Shown: one piece after another, positions 6,838 through 13,847 of the stretch | How the letters are laid out: each line of letters starts with the position of its first letter | Position numbering within the stretch: position 1 is the stretch's first letter | Origin: Bacteroides caecigallinarum | Lineage (GTDB): Bacteria > Bacteroidota > Bacteroidia > Bacteroidales > Bacteroidaceae | Assembly: GCF_021531075.1 (NCBI RefSeq) | Contig: NZ_JADYTJ010000032.1 | Coordinates: 1-37,408 of the forward strand | Direction of reading: 5' to 3' | Length of the DNA stretch: 37,408 nucleotides | Notes under the pieces: model-generated | Database searches by the model: none | Told to the model about the DNA's origin: nothing | What the model saw: only the letters and a program-made list of their open reading frames with translations | Position numbers and translations under genes: made by a program

Positions 6838-7317
6838 TTATTCGTTATTACTAAGTTTTGATTTATACTTTATATTGATGTATTCAAGACAAAAGCTTCT
6901 GATAACTTCAGCTTTGGCTCTTTTCCCATATACAAAGTATTCTGTTTGGATATTTCCGTAGAAGTCTTCAGTCTTTATTGATCCTCTGAAAGTCTCTTCC
7001 TTGAAAAAATCATTTAACGGTACAATTACAGTGGTATCTGTATCGTCCAGCTGAATATAGGTTATGAGGCTTAATTTTCCTTTGTATAGCCATAAACCTT
7101 CTATAATAGAATTCCAGTCATTTCCTCTTCTTCTTTCTGGGGTTACATAGAATTCATAATTTCTGGAGCCGGTATTTCTCCTACCTGTTTCCTTGACGAT
7201 TCTGAGTATGGTTTCTTTCGATATACCCAATAATTCATCCTGCTTCAGATTTTCTATAATTTCAATCTTTTTCACAGGCGATGTTCTCTTGAAAAGTTCA
7301 ATATTTACATCTATCAT
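6838..7317 (-). CDS. Hypothetical protein (159 aa) ahead of the annealing-protein gene
   Basis: No family recognised. N-terminal helices (IELFKRTSPVKKIEIIENLK, about 6 to 25) are followed by a basic, Arg-rich segment (VKETGRRNTGSRNYEF, about 41 to 56), then beta-rich sequence with YVTPERRRGNDWN and a C-terminal helix. The Arg-rich patch could contact nucleic acid. The stop is 14 bases upstream of the annealing-protein start on the same strand, so this is likely the first gene of the recombination operon: unknown, annealing protein, exonuclease. The terminator of the DUF3871 gene lies just upstream. An accessory role in recombination is inference from position only. Confidence 0.65.
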   Translation of the reverse strand: MIDVNIELFKRTSPVKKIEIIENLKQDELLGISKETILRIVKETGRRNTGSRNYEFYVTPERRRGNDWNSIIEGLWLYKGKLSLITYIQLDDTDTTVIVPLNDFFKEETFRGSIKTEDFYGNIQTEYFVYGKRAKAEVIRSFCLEYINIKYKSKLSNNE

Positions 7318-7342
7318 TTCTGTTTTTATTTAATGGTGAAAC

Positions 7343-7415
7343 AAAAAGAGGAGGTATAGATTATCTCGGTTTATAATTCTGTATTCTAATAAACTTTGAT
7401 ATTCTATACCTCCTC
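7343..7415 (-). terminator. Intrinsic terminator after the DUF3871 gene
   Basis: A perfect 13-base stem (7348..7360 with 7403..7415), loop 42 bases, followed on the minus strand by five T residues. It lies 33 bases past the DUF3871 stop and before the recombination operon, so the latter needs its own promoter or read-through. Confidence 0.8.
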
Positions 7416-7448
7416 CGGTATCTTATAAGGATAAAATGCCCTTATATT

Positions 7449-8522
7449 TCAATGTAGGAACCAGTTGTAGCCTTCAGTATCGTTACCTTCTATGGCGTTT
7501 TGTATTCCTAATGCAAAATCAGTACAATTCTGGTTTCTGTCAAGCCAGGTATCAATATATGATCCCTTTACTGCTTCGTTAGCCAGTTGTAGTAGATTCC
7601 AGCAAGTTAAAATCTCTCCCTCTTTCTTTCCGAAATTAGGGTTTGATACATAACCTTTAACCATCGCATTCACAGCCTGATCGCCTATAGTCAACGATGG
7701 TAATGTTCTTTGTTCGTTCACAGGCAGGAACTGATATAATCTAAGCCTACCTATGATCTTGCAAAATAATTCCTCTGAGATTTCTGTATTTCTCAGATTC
7801 TCCAAAAGTCTCAATGTTTCTTCCTTGTGTGGATTAAAACCGCTGAATAGTTCCAAAGCCTTCTGCATAATGTCAGCCTCGGTCATACATTCAATCGTTC
7901 CTGAAAATCCGTCACATGTTAAACATAAGTTCGAACATACTCTCACTTTCCAGCCGACAAAGATTTTAAACTTCATTGCGGTCTGTGTCCTGTAGAGTTT
8001 ATCTTCGCTATAACTTCTCACTCCACCTATACAAAGATGAACTGTTTGGTTATTTATGGTACGAGTGATATTCTTTATATGTGCTACCCATGCTAAACGC
8101 TGGTAGAACACTGTCTTTTCATCTTCTCTTAGTTCACTCGCTTTTTTGTGTTGTGCTGAGGGTATTCTTCCTATGATAGGATGCGATACCCTGCATTCAA
8201 CCGGAGTTAATCCTCCAAAAACCTGTTCAGCGACTTTCGTTACTGCACCGATAAAGTTCTGGTGCGAAATAGTTAGTGTATTATCGCTAAACGTTGGTAT
8301 TATATTCTTTGTAATTAGTTCCTCAAGCGAAATTGCTGAGGTATTAGATTCGATAAAGTTGGGATGATTTTCTTCTGCCCAAAACTTATCATCATCTTCA
8401 ATAATTTCAGCATCTGTAATATCTTCATTATTTCTGATGCTAAGTTCTTTTCCTTGTGCAACTTCCTCCAAAATAACAGAATCCATTGCTTTTGATGTCC
8501 TTTCTTTCATATTGTACATCAT
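7449..8522 (-). CDS. DUF3871 family protein
   Basis: A 357-residue protein that matches the DUF3871 family as I remember it: FIGAVTKVAEQVFGG (about 89 to 103), the RVSHPIIGRIPSAQHK segment (about 111 to 126), IGGVRSYSEDKLY, VCSNLCLTCDGFSGT, then YIDTWLDRNQNCTDF and the terminal GYNWFLH. DUF3871 proteins are frequent on Bacteroides conjugative and integrative elements; their function is not known, though their layout recalls DUF932 proteins of plasmids and phages. The N-terminal 80 residues are acidic and less conserved. The start has two adjacent ATG codons (MMYNMKER), Met5 being another option. It has its own terminator, so it is a separate unit from the recombination genes. Confidence 0.88.
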   Translation of the reverse strand: MMYNMKERTSKAMDSVILEEVAQGKELSIRNNEDITDAEIIEDDDKFWAEENHPNFIESNTSAISLEELITKNIIPTFSDNTLTISHQNFIGAVTKVAEQVFGGLTPVECRVSHPIIGRIPSAQHKKASELREDEKTVFYQRLAWVAHIKNITRTINNQTVHLCIGGVRSYSEDKLYRTQTAMKFKIFVGWKVRVCSNLCLTCDGFSGTIECMTEADIMQKALELFSGFNPHKEETLRLLENLRNTEISEELFCKIIGRLRLYQFLPVNEQRTLPSLTIGDQAVNAMVKGYVSNPNFGKKEGEILTCWNLLQLANEAVKGSYIDTWLDRNQNCTDFALGIQNAIEGNDTEGYNWFLH

Positions 8523-8583
8523 TATTGTTAGTCACTTGGAGAATAACATATCATTCTCCGGTTAATTAACTCTGGATGGAATA

Positions 8584-8676
8584 CTATGCTTTTTTCTTTT
8601 TACGCATATCTTCCAATACTTCAATTAGGGCTCGAATTATAATCAGCCACATCTTTAAAAAATCTAAAAACAACAT
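8584..8676 (-). CDS. Possible 30-residue hydrophobic peptide with basic tail
   Basis: A short frame from ATG at 8676 to TAG at 8584..8586. It encodes one amphipathic/hydrophobic helix (MLFLDFLKMWLIIIRALIEV) followed by LEDMRKKKKA. This layout, a single membrane helix with a Lys-rich C-terminus, resembles type I toxins and small membrane-active peptides. It lies 61 bases upstream of the DUF3871 gene on the same strand. The upstream DNA is A-rich, as usual for Bacteroidetes ribosome-binding regions. A chance frame cannot be excluded at this length, and no promoter or antisense RNA is evident. Confidence 0.4.
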   Translation of the reverse strand: MLFLDFLKMWLIIIRALIEVLEDMRKKKKA

Positions 8677-8767
8677 TTCTATTTTCTCATATTATTAAAC
8701 TTATTTTATAATTAGTATTTCATTTATCTTCTTATAAATAAGGCTTTTAAGGAATATGAGACGGAAC

Positions 8768-8814
8768 AAAAAAAAGAGCCGTCGTCATAAGTTTCTCACT
8801 TTGACTCAGCTCTT
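8768..8814 (-). terminator. Terminator-like hairpin with no protein gene upstream
   Basis: Outer stem AAGAGC/GCTCTT (8774..8779 and 8809..8814) and inner GTCA/TGAC (8784..8787 and 8802..8805) flank a short internal loop; the minus strand then has eight T residues. No ATG-initiated frame of any size ends just before it, so it may end a small RNA or act as an attenuator for the genes below. A TATATTTG box on the minus strand at 8834..8841 would start a transcript of about 60 bases. Confidence 0.6.
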
Positions 8815-9106
8815 CAATAGACACATCTGGTTTCAAATATAAAGACTGAAGCTGCTATATTTACTTCCTGCTGTCTATCCTTCCAATTCAATCTAAACCA
8901 TTCTCTGAAATTTAGACGAACCGGGATATATTTTTTCGTTTTTGATTTATAATTTGATTTTTCTATTGTTATTGTTTTGTTTATTACATGTATAAGGGTT
9001 TGAAGGGGAGTGGGGGGTAATAGTATGTGGAATTTATCTTTCTTAACCCCGGGAGGTTAATTTAGTATAAAAGATAGGGGGAGTAAATAAGGGAGTGGGA
9101 GGATTT
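8815..9106. other. Intergenic region with G-rich runs, no convincing gene
   Basis: No acceptable gene. On the minus strand an open frame ending at 8814..8816 translates to protein-like sequence (KYIPVRLNFREWFRLN) but has no ATG, so it may be a decayed remnant. The right part carries plus-strand G runs, GGGGAGTGGGGGG near 9005 and GGGAGTGGGAGG near 9091, and a TTAACC/GGTTAA hairpin at 9043..9060. Confidence 0.45.
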
Positions 9107-9140
9107 ATAAAAAAGAAAAGTCACTGATAATCAGTGACTT
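9107..9140 (-). terminator. Intrinsic terminator of the tRNA-Met gene
   Basis: A perfect 10-base stem (9118..9127 with 9131..9140) with a three-base loop; the minus strand continues into a T-rich run interrupted by one C. It lies 14 bases beyond the tRNA 3' end. It also marks the edge between chromosome and accessory block. Confidence 0.85.
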
Positions 9141-9154
9141 ACAATTCTATTTCG

Positions 9155-9228
9155 TGGACCAGCCAGGGCTTGAACCTGGGACCTCCAGATTATGAGTCTG
9201 TTGCTCTAACCAACTGAGCTACAAGTCC
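9155..9228 (-). tRNA. tRNA-Met (anticodon CAU)
   Basis: The minus strand folds into a complete cloverleaf of 74 bases: acceptor GGACTTG paired with CTGGTCC (one G-U pair and one U-U mismatch), D-arm AGCTCAGTTGGTTAGAGC, anticodon loop CTCATAA with CAT, and T-arm CCAGG-TTCAAGC-CCTGG. No CCA is encoded (the 3' flank reads ACGAA after the stem). The CAU anticodon could also belong to a tRNA-Ile with lysidine, but the lack of a clear Ile identity pattern leads me to elongator Met. Its 3' end faces the accessory block, as expected for an integration site. Confidence 0.92.
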
Positions 9229-9256
9229 GATAATCGCTTTATTTTCGATTGCGATG

Positions 9257-9287
9257 CAAAGGTAGTGTTTATTTTTTATTCTGCAAA
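9257..9287 (-). promoter_or_regulatory. Bacteroidetes-type promoter of the tRNA-Met gene
   Basis: On the minus strand TTTG (9284..9287) and TACCTTTG (9257..9264) are 19 bases apart, matching the -33 and -7 boxes used by the primary sigma factor of Bacteroides. The -7 box lies 28 bases upstream of the mature tRNA 5' end. Confidence 0.8.
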
Positions 9288-9369
9288 CATTTGAAGAAAA
9301 AAAATGAAACTTTTTTATTTCAGATAGTCATTTTATAATATTAAAACAGCATAAATACTAATGCGTTTT

Positions 9370-9456
9370 TAAACGTGCACACATTCGAAACAAAACGTGC
9401 TGGCGTTTGAAACAAAACGTGCTGGCGTTTGAGCTAAAACGTGCCCGCGTTTTTTC
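9370..9456. repeat. Four tandem copies of a 22-base palindromic unit
   Basis: Units start at about 9370, 9392, 9414 and 9436. The two middle units share AAAACGTGCTGGCGTTTGA; the outer ones are diverged (CACACATTCG in place of TGGCGTTTG; GCCCGCGTTTT). Each unit is itself an imperfect palindrome, AAACG facing CGTTT around a GC-rich centre. It stands alone between the tRNA and the Ca2+ ATPase gene, about 125 bases upstream of that gene's -7 box. Confidence 0.8.
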
Positions 9457-9580
9457 AAGGCTTGAAAAACAAAGAAAAACAACAATTTACACACGTGATT
9501 TATATAATCAAAAACAACCCATATATACCCTATTAAGAAGTTTTACACCCCATAACACTGTAACTTCAGAGATATTGTTG

Positions 9581-9588
9581 TATTTTTG
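9581..9588 (+). promoter_or_regulatory. -7 box of the Ca2+ ATPase gene
   Basis: TATTTTTG fits TAnnTTTG exactly and lies 29 bases before the ATG. There is no good TTTG about 19 bases upstream, so the -33 box is weak. A short palindrome ATTAATCGATTAA follows at about 9595..9607 near the expected start of transcription. Confidence 0.6.
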
Positions 9589-9617
9589 CACCGATTAATC
9601 GATTAAAAATTAAAGAC

Positions 9618-12248
9618 ATGTCACAGAAAATGAATGAAAATCATCTGAACGGACTTACTGACCAGGAGGTTATTGCCAGCCGTCAGAAATATGGGGAAAA
9701 CCTGCTTACTCCTCCAAAACGTCCATCTATCTGGAAACTCTATCTCGAAAAATTCCAGGACCCTGTCATCAGAGTTCTGCTGGTGGCTGCCGTTTTTTCA
9801 CTTATCATATCAATTATCGAGAATGAATACGCCGAAACTATAGGTATCTTTTTCGCTATTTTCCTGGCTACAGGTATCGGATTCTATTTTGAATATGACG
9901 CAAACAAGAAGTTTGATCTTCTGAATGCCGTGGGCGAAGAAACCCCTGTCACCGTAATACGAAACGGAAAGGTAAAAGAGATTCCAAGAAAAGAAATCGT
10001 AGTCGGAGATATCGTGATTCTGAATACGGGTGATGAGATTCCTGCCGACGGAACATTAGTAGAAGCTGTTTCACTGCAGGTGAATGAAGCGAACCTCACA
10101 GGTGAACTTATGGTGAACAAGACTACTGACCCTGAACATTTTGACGATGAGGCTACATATCCGTCGAATGCCGTAATGCGTGGTACTACAGTTACCGACG
10201 GACACGGAACGATGAGGGTAGACCGTGTGGGTGACGCTACAGAAATCGGCAAGGTGGCTCGCCAGTCAACAGAACAGAGTGACGAAAAGACTCCGCTAAA
10301 CATACAGTTAGAGAAACTTGCCAACCTGATTGGTAAGGTAGGTTTCACTATCGCAACACTTACTTTCGTGATTTTCACAAGCAAGGACCTTTATGCATAT
10401 TTCACGGCCAATACAGTTCAGACTTGGGAACAATGGCTTGAAGTAGCCCAGATTGTACTGAAATACTTCATGATGGCTGTAACGCTGATTGTTGTGGCTG
10501 TACCTGAAGGACTTCCTATGAGTGTGACACTGAGTCTTGCGCTGAACATGCGCCGAATGCTGAAGACCAACAACCTTGTACGCAAGATGCATGCTTGCGA
10601 AACTATGGGTGCCATCACTGTGATTTGTACAGACAAAACCGGTACTCTGACTCAGAACCTTATGCAGGTTCATGAAGCACAGGTGGACGAATCAAATCCT
10701 GAGCTTGTGGCAGAAAGCATTGCCGTAAACTCTACCGCTTTCCTTGAAGAGAAGGCCGAAGGAGAAAAACCGTCTGGTGTGGGTAATCCTACAGAAGTGG
10801 CCTTGCTCTTGTGGCTCAACGGAAAGGGTGCCAACTATATCTCACTGCGTGAAAATGCTCATACTGTAAACCAGCTTACTTTCTCTACAGAGAGAAAATA
10901 TATGGCTACACTCGTTGATTCACCTGTGATGAACAAACGTGTTCTATATATAAAAGGTGCGCCTGAAATCGTGATGTCGAAATGTTCATTGAGCGACGAT
11001 AAAATCAAGGCATACAACGAACAGCTTCTTGCATACCAGAACAAGGCTATGCGTACCCTTGGACTTGCATACAGAATCATCCCTGAAGGAAAATCGGAAG
11101 ACTGTGCTGAGCTTGTAGCTGAAGGCGGTATGACATTCCTCGGAATATTTGCAATCAGCGACCCTATACGTCCTGATGTGCCTGATGCTGTCAAGAAATG
11201 CCAGTCGGCTGGTATTGGTGTGAAGATTGTAACCGGTGATACTCCTGGAACAGCTACCGAAATTGCCCGCCAGATTGGTTTGTGGACTGAGAATGATACA
11301 GAACGTAACCGTATAACAGGTACAGACTTTGCCGCATTGAGCGACGAAGAAGCTCTTGAAAGAGTGCTCGACATCAAGGTTATGAGCCGTGCGCGTCCTA
11401 TGGACAAACAGCGCCTTGTACAGTTGTTACAGCAGAAAGGTGCGGTAGTGGCAGTTACAGGCGACGGTACAAACGATGCTCCTGCCCTCAACCACGCCCA
11501 GGTAGGTCTGTCAATGGGTACAGGTACTTCTGTGGCTAAAGAGGCCAGCGACATCACTCTGCTCGACGATTCATTCCACAGTATAGCTACAGCCGTAATG
11601 TGGGGACGTTCGCTATATAAAAACATACAACGTTTCATCGTGTTCCAGCTTACCATCAATGTGGTGGCATTGCTGAGTGTCCTCCTCGGAGCATTCTTCG
11701 GTTCCGCCCTTCCACTTACCGTAACACAGATGCTTTGGGTGAACCTGATTATGGACACATTTGCTGCTATGGCACTGGCATCAATCTCTCCAAGTATGGA
11801 CGTGATGAACGAAAAGCCTCGTAAGCGTACAGACTTCATCATCAGCAAGGCTATGCAGAAGAATATCTTCGGTACAGGTATCTGCTTCCTTATCGTACTG
11901 ATGGGACTTATGGCATATATGAACAATTCTACCGCTGGTATGGATGTTCATAACCTGACAATATTCTTCACCGTGTTCGTGATGCTTCAGTTCTGGAATC
12001 TGTTCAATGCCAGCGTATTCGGAACAAATCATTCAATCTTCAAGGATGCAGGTCACGCTCTTGGCATGCTCAGTGTGGCACTGATAATCCTAGTAGGTCA
12101 GTTCATCATAGTTACCTTCGGTGGTAAGGTATTCCGTACAGAAGCTCTTCCGCTGATGGATTGGGTATATATCATTGCCGGAACTTCTATTGTACTCTGG
12201 ATTGGCGAAATATGGAGAGGTATTAAGAGAATGAGTTCTAAAAAATAG
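9618..12248 (+). CDS. Calcium-translocating P-type ATPase, PMCA type
   Basis: An 876-residue P-type ATPase of the IIB (PMCA-like) group, expected to pump Ca2+ out of the cytoplasm across the inner membrane. Seen in order: N-terminal cation-ATPase domain (LNGLTDQEVIASRQKYGEN); two membrane helices (about 50 to 95); actuator domain with TGEL; helices 3 and 4 with the ion-binding PEGLPMSVTLSLA; the phosphorylation motif DKTGTLT with Asp339; nucleotide-binding region with GNPTEVALL; hinge VTGDGTNDAPALNHAQVG; and six C-terminal helices. Length is normal for bacterial members. The common TGES motif is TGEL here, which is tolerated in some type II pumps. Mg2+ or other cations are less likely given the type IIB signature. 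It has its own -7 box; the HAD gene follows after 41 bases. Confidence 0.93.
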   Translation: MSQKMNENHLNGLTDQEVIASRQKYGENLLTPPKRPSIWKLYLEKFQDPVIRVLLVAAVFSLIISIIENEYAETIGIFFAIFLATGIGFYFEYDANKKFDLLNAVGEETPVTVIRNGKVKEIPRKEIVVGDIVILNTGDEIPADGTLVEAVSLQVNEANLTGELMVNKTTDPEHFDDEATYPSNAVMRGTTVTDGHGTMRVDRVGDATEIGKVARQSTEQSDEKTPLNIQLEKLANLIGKVGFTIATLTFVIFTSKDLYAYFTANTVQTWEQWLEVAQIVLKYFMMAVTLIVVAVPEGLPMSVTLSLALNMRRMLKTNNLVRKMHACETMGAITVICTDKTGTLTQNLMQVHEAQVDESNPELVAESIAVNSTAFLEEKAEGEKPSGVGNPTEVALLLWLNGKGANYISLRENAHTVNQLTFSTERKYMATLVDSPVMNKRVLYIKGAPEIVMSKCSLSDDKIKAYNEQLLAYQNKAMRTLGLAYRIIPEGKSEDCAELVAEGGMTFLGIFAISDPIRPDVPDAVKKCQSAGIGVKIVTGDTPGTATEIARQIGLWTENDTERNRITGTDFAALSDEEALERVLDIKVMSRARPMDKQRLVQLLQQKGAVVAVTGDGTNDAPALNHAQVGLSMGTGTSVAKEASDITLLDDSFHSIATAVMWGRSLYKNIQRFIVFQLTINVVALLSVLLGAFFGSALPLTVTQMLWVNLIMDTFAAMALASISPSMDVMNEKPRKRTDFIISKAMQKNIFGTGICFLIVLMGLMAYMNNSTAGMDVHNLTIFFTVFVMLQFWNLFNASVFGTNHSIFKDAGHALGMLSVALIILVGQFIIVTFGGKVFRTEALPLMDWVYIIAGTSIVLWIGEIWRGIKRMSSKK

Positions 12249-12289
12249 CTGAAAAGGTTTCAGTTGACAAGTTAACAAGGTCTTAAAAT

Positions 12290-12904
12290 ATGGATTCAAA
12301 AATCAAAAATATAATATTCGACTGGGGTGGTGTTCTAATTGACGTCACCTTAGACAGATTTCTCGCCGAATGCAAGGCTGTAGGTATCTGTTTCGAGGAT
12401 AAGGAAATAACCGGTACACATAAGACAGGTTTCTTCCTTGAATATGAACTTGGAAACATCTCTGATGATGATGCCCGCAATGAACTGCGTCGCAGAGCAA
12501 ACAAGGATATCTCGGATGCGGAAATAGACCGAATATGGAATACCATGATAGACAGAATTCCGGAAGAAAAGCTTGAACTGCTTTTCAGACTGAAGGAAAA
12601 ATATAACCTGTATATATTGAGCAACACCAATGCCATACACTGGGATAATGTAGCCCCGAAAGTATTCAGTTACAAAGGTTTAGGCATTGACGATTTCTTC
12701 AAAAAATTATTTCTTTCACATGAAATGCACCTTGCCAAGCCTGACACAGCAATATATCTCAAAGCATTGTCAGAAGCGGGTATCAAGGCTGAAGAAACGA
12801 TGTTTATTGACGACTCAAAGCTGAACTGCGATGCAGCACAATCTGTAGGTATCAATGCCGTACATTACATACCGGGAGAAGACCTCTCGCTGATTTTCAA
12901 ATAA
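12290..12904 (+). CDS. HAD-superfamily phosphatase (HAD-IA, YihX-like)
   Basis: A 204-residue haloacid dehalogenase-type hydrolase. Motif I is IIFDWGGVLIDV with the nucleophile Asp11; motif II is LYILSNTN (about 103 to 110); motif III carries the lysine in LAKPDTAIY (about 145); motif IV is MFIDDSKLN with paired aspartates (about 168). The helical cap between motifs I and II fits subclass IA, and the overall pattern is close to YihX, a glucose-1-phosphate phosphatase; substrate here is not known. It is followed after 5 bases by ribF on the same strand, so they are probably co-transcribed. The gene starts within a stretch GTTGACAAGTTAACAAGG that resembles repeat-like DNA seen near 18357. Confidence 0.88.
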   Translation: MDSKIKNIIFDWGGVLIDVTLDRFLAECKAVGICFEDKEITGTHKTGFFLEYELGNISDDDARNELRRRANKDISDAEIDRIWNTMIDRIPEEKLELLFRLKEKYNLYILSNTNAIHWDNVAPKVFSYKGLGIDDFFKKLFLSHEMHLAKPDTAIYLKALSEAGIKAEETMFIDDSKLNCDAAQSVGINAVHYIPGEDLSLIFK

Positions 12905-12909
12905 TAAAA

Positions 12910-13833
12910 ATGAAGTTTATAGAAGAATACGATAAGACCGACATAAAGCCATGCGCGGCAACAATAGGATGCTTCGACGGAGTACACACCGGACACCGCT
13001 ATTTGGTAAAACAGGTTCGCGACATTGCCGATAAGAAAGGTCTGAGAAGTGCCCTTATCACCTTTCCTGTACATCCGCGTCAGGTAATGCAGGCAGACTA
13101 TATGCCGGAACTGTTATCGTGTCCTGTCCAAAAGACTTCACTAATCAGTTCTCTTGACGCAGATTACTGCATAATTCTTCCGTTCACAAGACAGCTGTCG
13201 CAACTTACAGCACGCGAGTTTATGGAACTTCTGCTTAAAAGATATAATGTCCGCGCATTGGTTATAGGCTATGACCACCGTTTCGGACACAACCGCACTG
13301 AAACTTTCGAGGATTATTGCCGCTACGGACAGGAACTTGGCATGTCTGTAATAAAAGCTGAGCCTCTGAAGTGCAAGATAACAGATACTTTCATCAGTTC
13401 GTCTGCCATAAGGAAGCTGCTTAAATGTGGAGATGTGGTTACTGCGAACCGTTTCCTAGGGTATAACTATTATATCGACGGAACAGTAACCGACGGACAT
13501 AAAGTAGGACGCAAGATAGGTTTCCCAACTGCCAATATCATCCCTTCGTGTCCGGAAAAACTTATACCGGCAAACGGAGTTTATGCCGTACGTGTACCCA
13601 TAGGCAATACTGTTTACAAAGGGATGCTGAACATCGGCTACCGCCCTACCCTGAACAATGGCAGCAATATCAGTATAGAGGTACATATCATAGACTTCAG
13701 CGGTGATATATATCATCATCCATTGAGGATTGAGTTTATCAGCAGAATAAGAGAGGAAATAAAGTTTGCCTCGATGAAGGAGCTGATAGAACAGCTGGAG
13801 AAAGACAAGACGATAATATCAAAAATAGAATAA
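12910..13833 (+). CDS. ribF: Bifunctional riboflavin kinase/FMN adenylyltransferase
   Basis: A 307-residue RibF that turns riboflavin into FMN and then FAD in the cytoplasm. The N-terminal adenylyltransferase domain carries the nucleotidyl-transfer motif IGCFDGVHTGHRY (residues 19 to 31) and GYDHRFGHNR (about 117 to 126), with SSSAIRKLL near residue 160. The C-terminal kinase domain (about 180 to 305) has GHKVGRKIGFPTANI and NGVYAVRV followed by YRPTLNNGSNISIEVHI. Both domains are complete and the length is typical. It sits between a HAD phosphatase (5 bases upstream) and a DEAD-box helicase (14 bases downstream), all on plus, forming a compact operon. Confidence 0.96.
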   Translation: MKFIEEYDKTDIKPCAATIGCFDGVHTGHRYLVKQVRDIADKKGLRSALITFPVHPRQVMQADYMPELLSCPVQKTSLISSLDADYCIILPFTRQLSQLTAREFMELLLKRYNVRALVIGYDHRFGHNRTETFEDYCRYGQELGMSVIKAEPLKCKITDTFISSSAIRKLLKCGDVVTANRFLGYNYYIDGTVTDGHKVGRKIGFPTANIIPSCPEKLIPANGVYAVRVPIGNTVYKGMLNIGYRPTLNNGSNISIEVHIIDFSGDIYHHPLRIEFISRIREEIKFASMKELIEQLEKDKTIISKIE

Positions 13834-13847
13834 TTTAAAAACAACAA

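Noticed and set aside
8814-8985. Minus-strand open frame with protein-like sequence (KYIPVRLNFREWFRLN)
   Set aside because: It has no ATG or usual alternative start and ends inside the orphan terminator stem; at most a decayed gene.
8995-9105. G-quadruplex formation by the GGGGAGTGGGGGG and GGGAGTGGGAGG runs
   Set aside because: Only three well-separated G runs occur in each cluster without splitting a run, so the case is weak; noted in the region entry.
9407-9598. Plus-strand frame of 63 codons before the Ca2+ ATPase
   Set aside because: Its first third is translation of the 22-base tandem repeats and it overlaps the ATPase promoter box; no domain.
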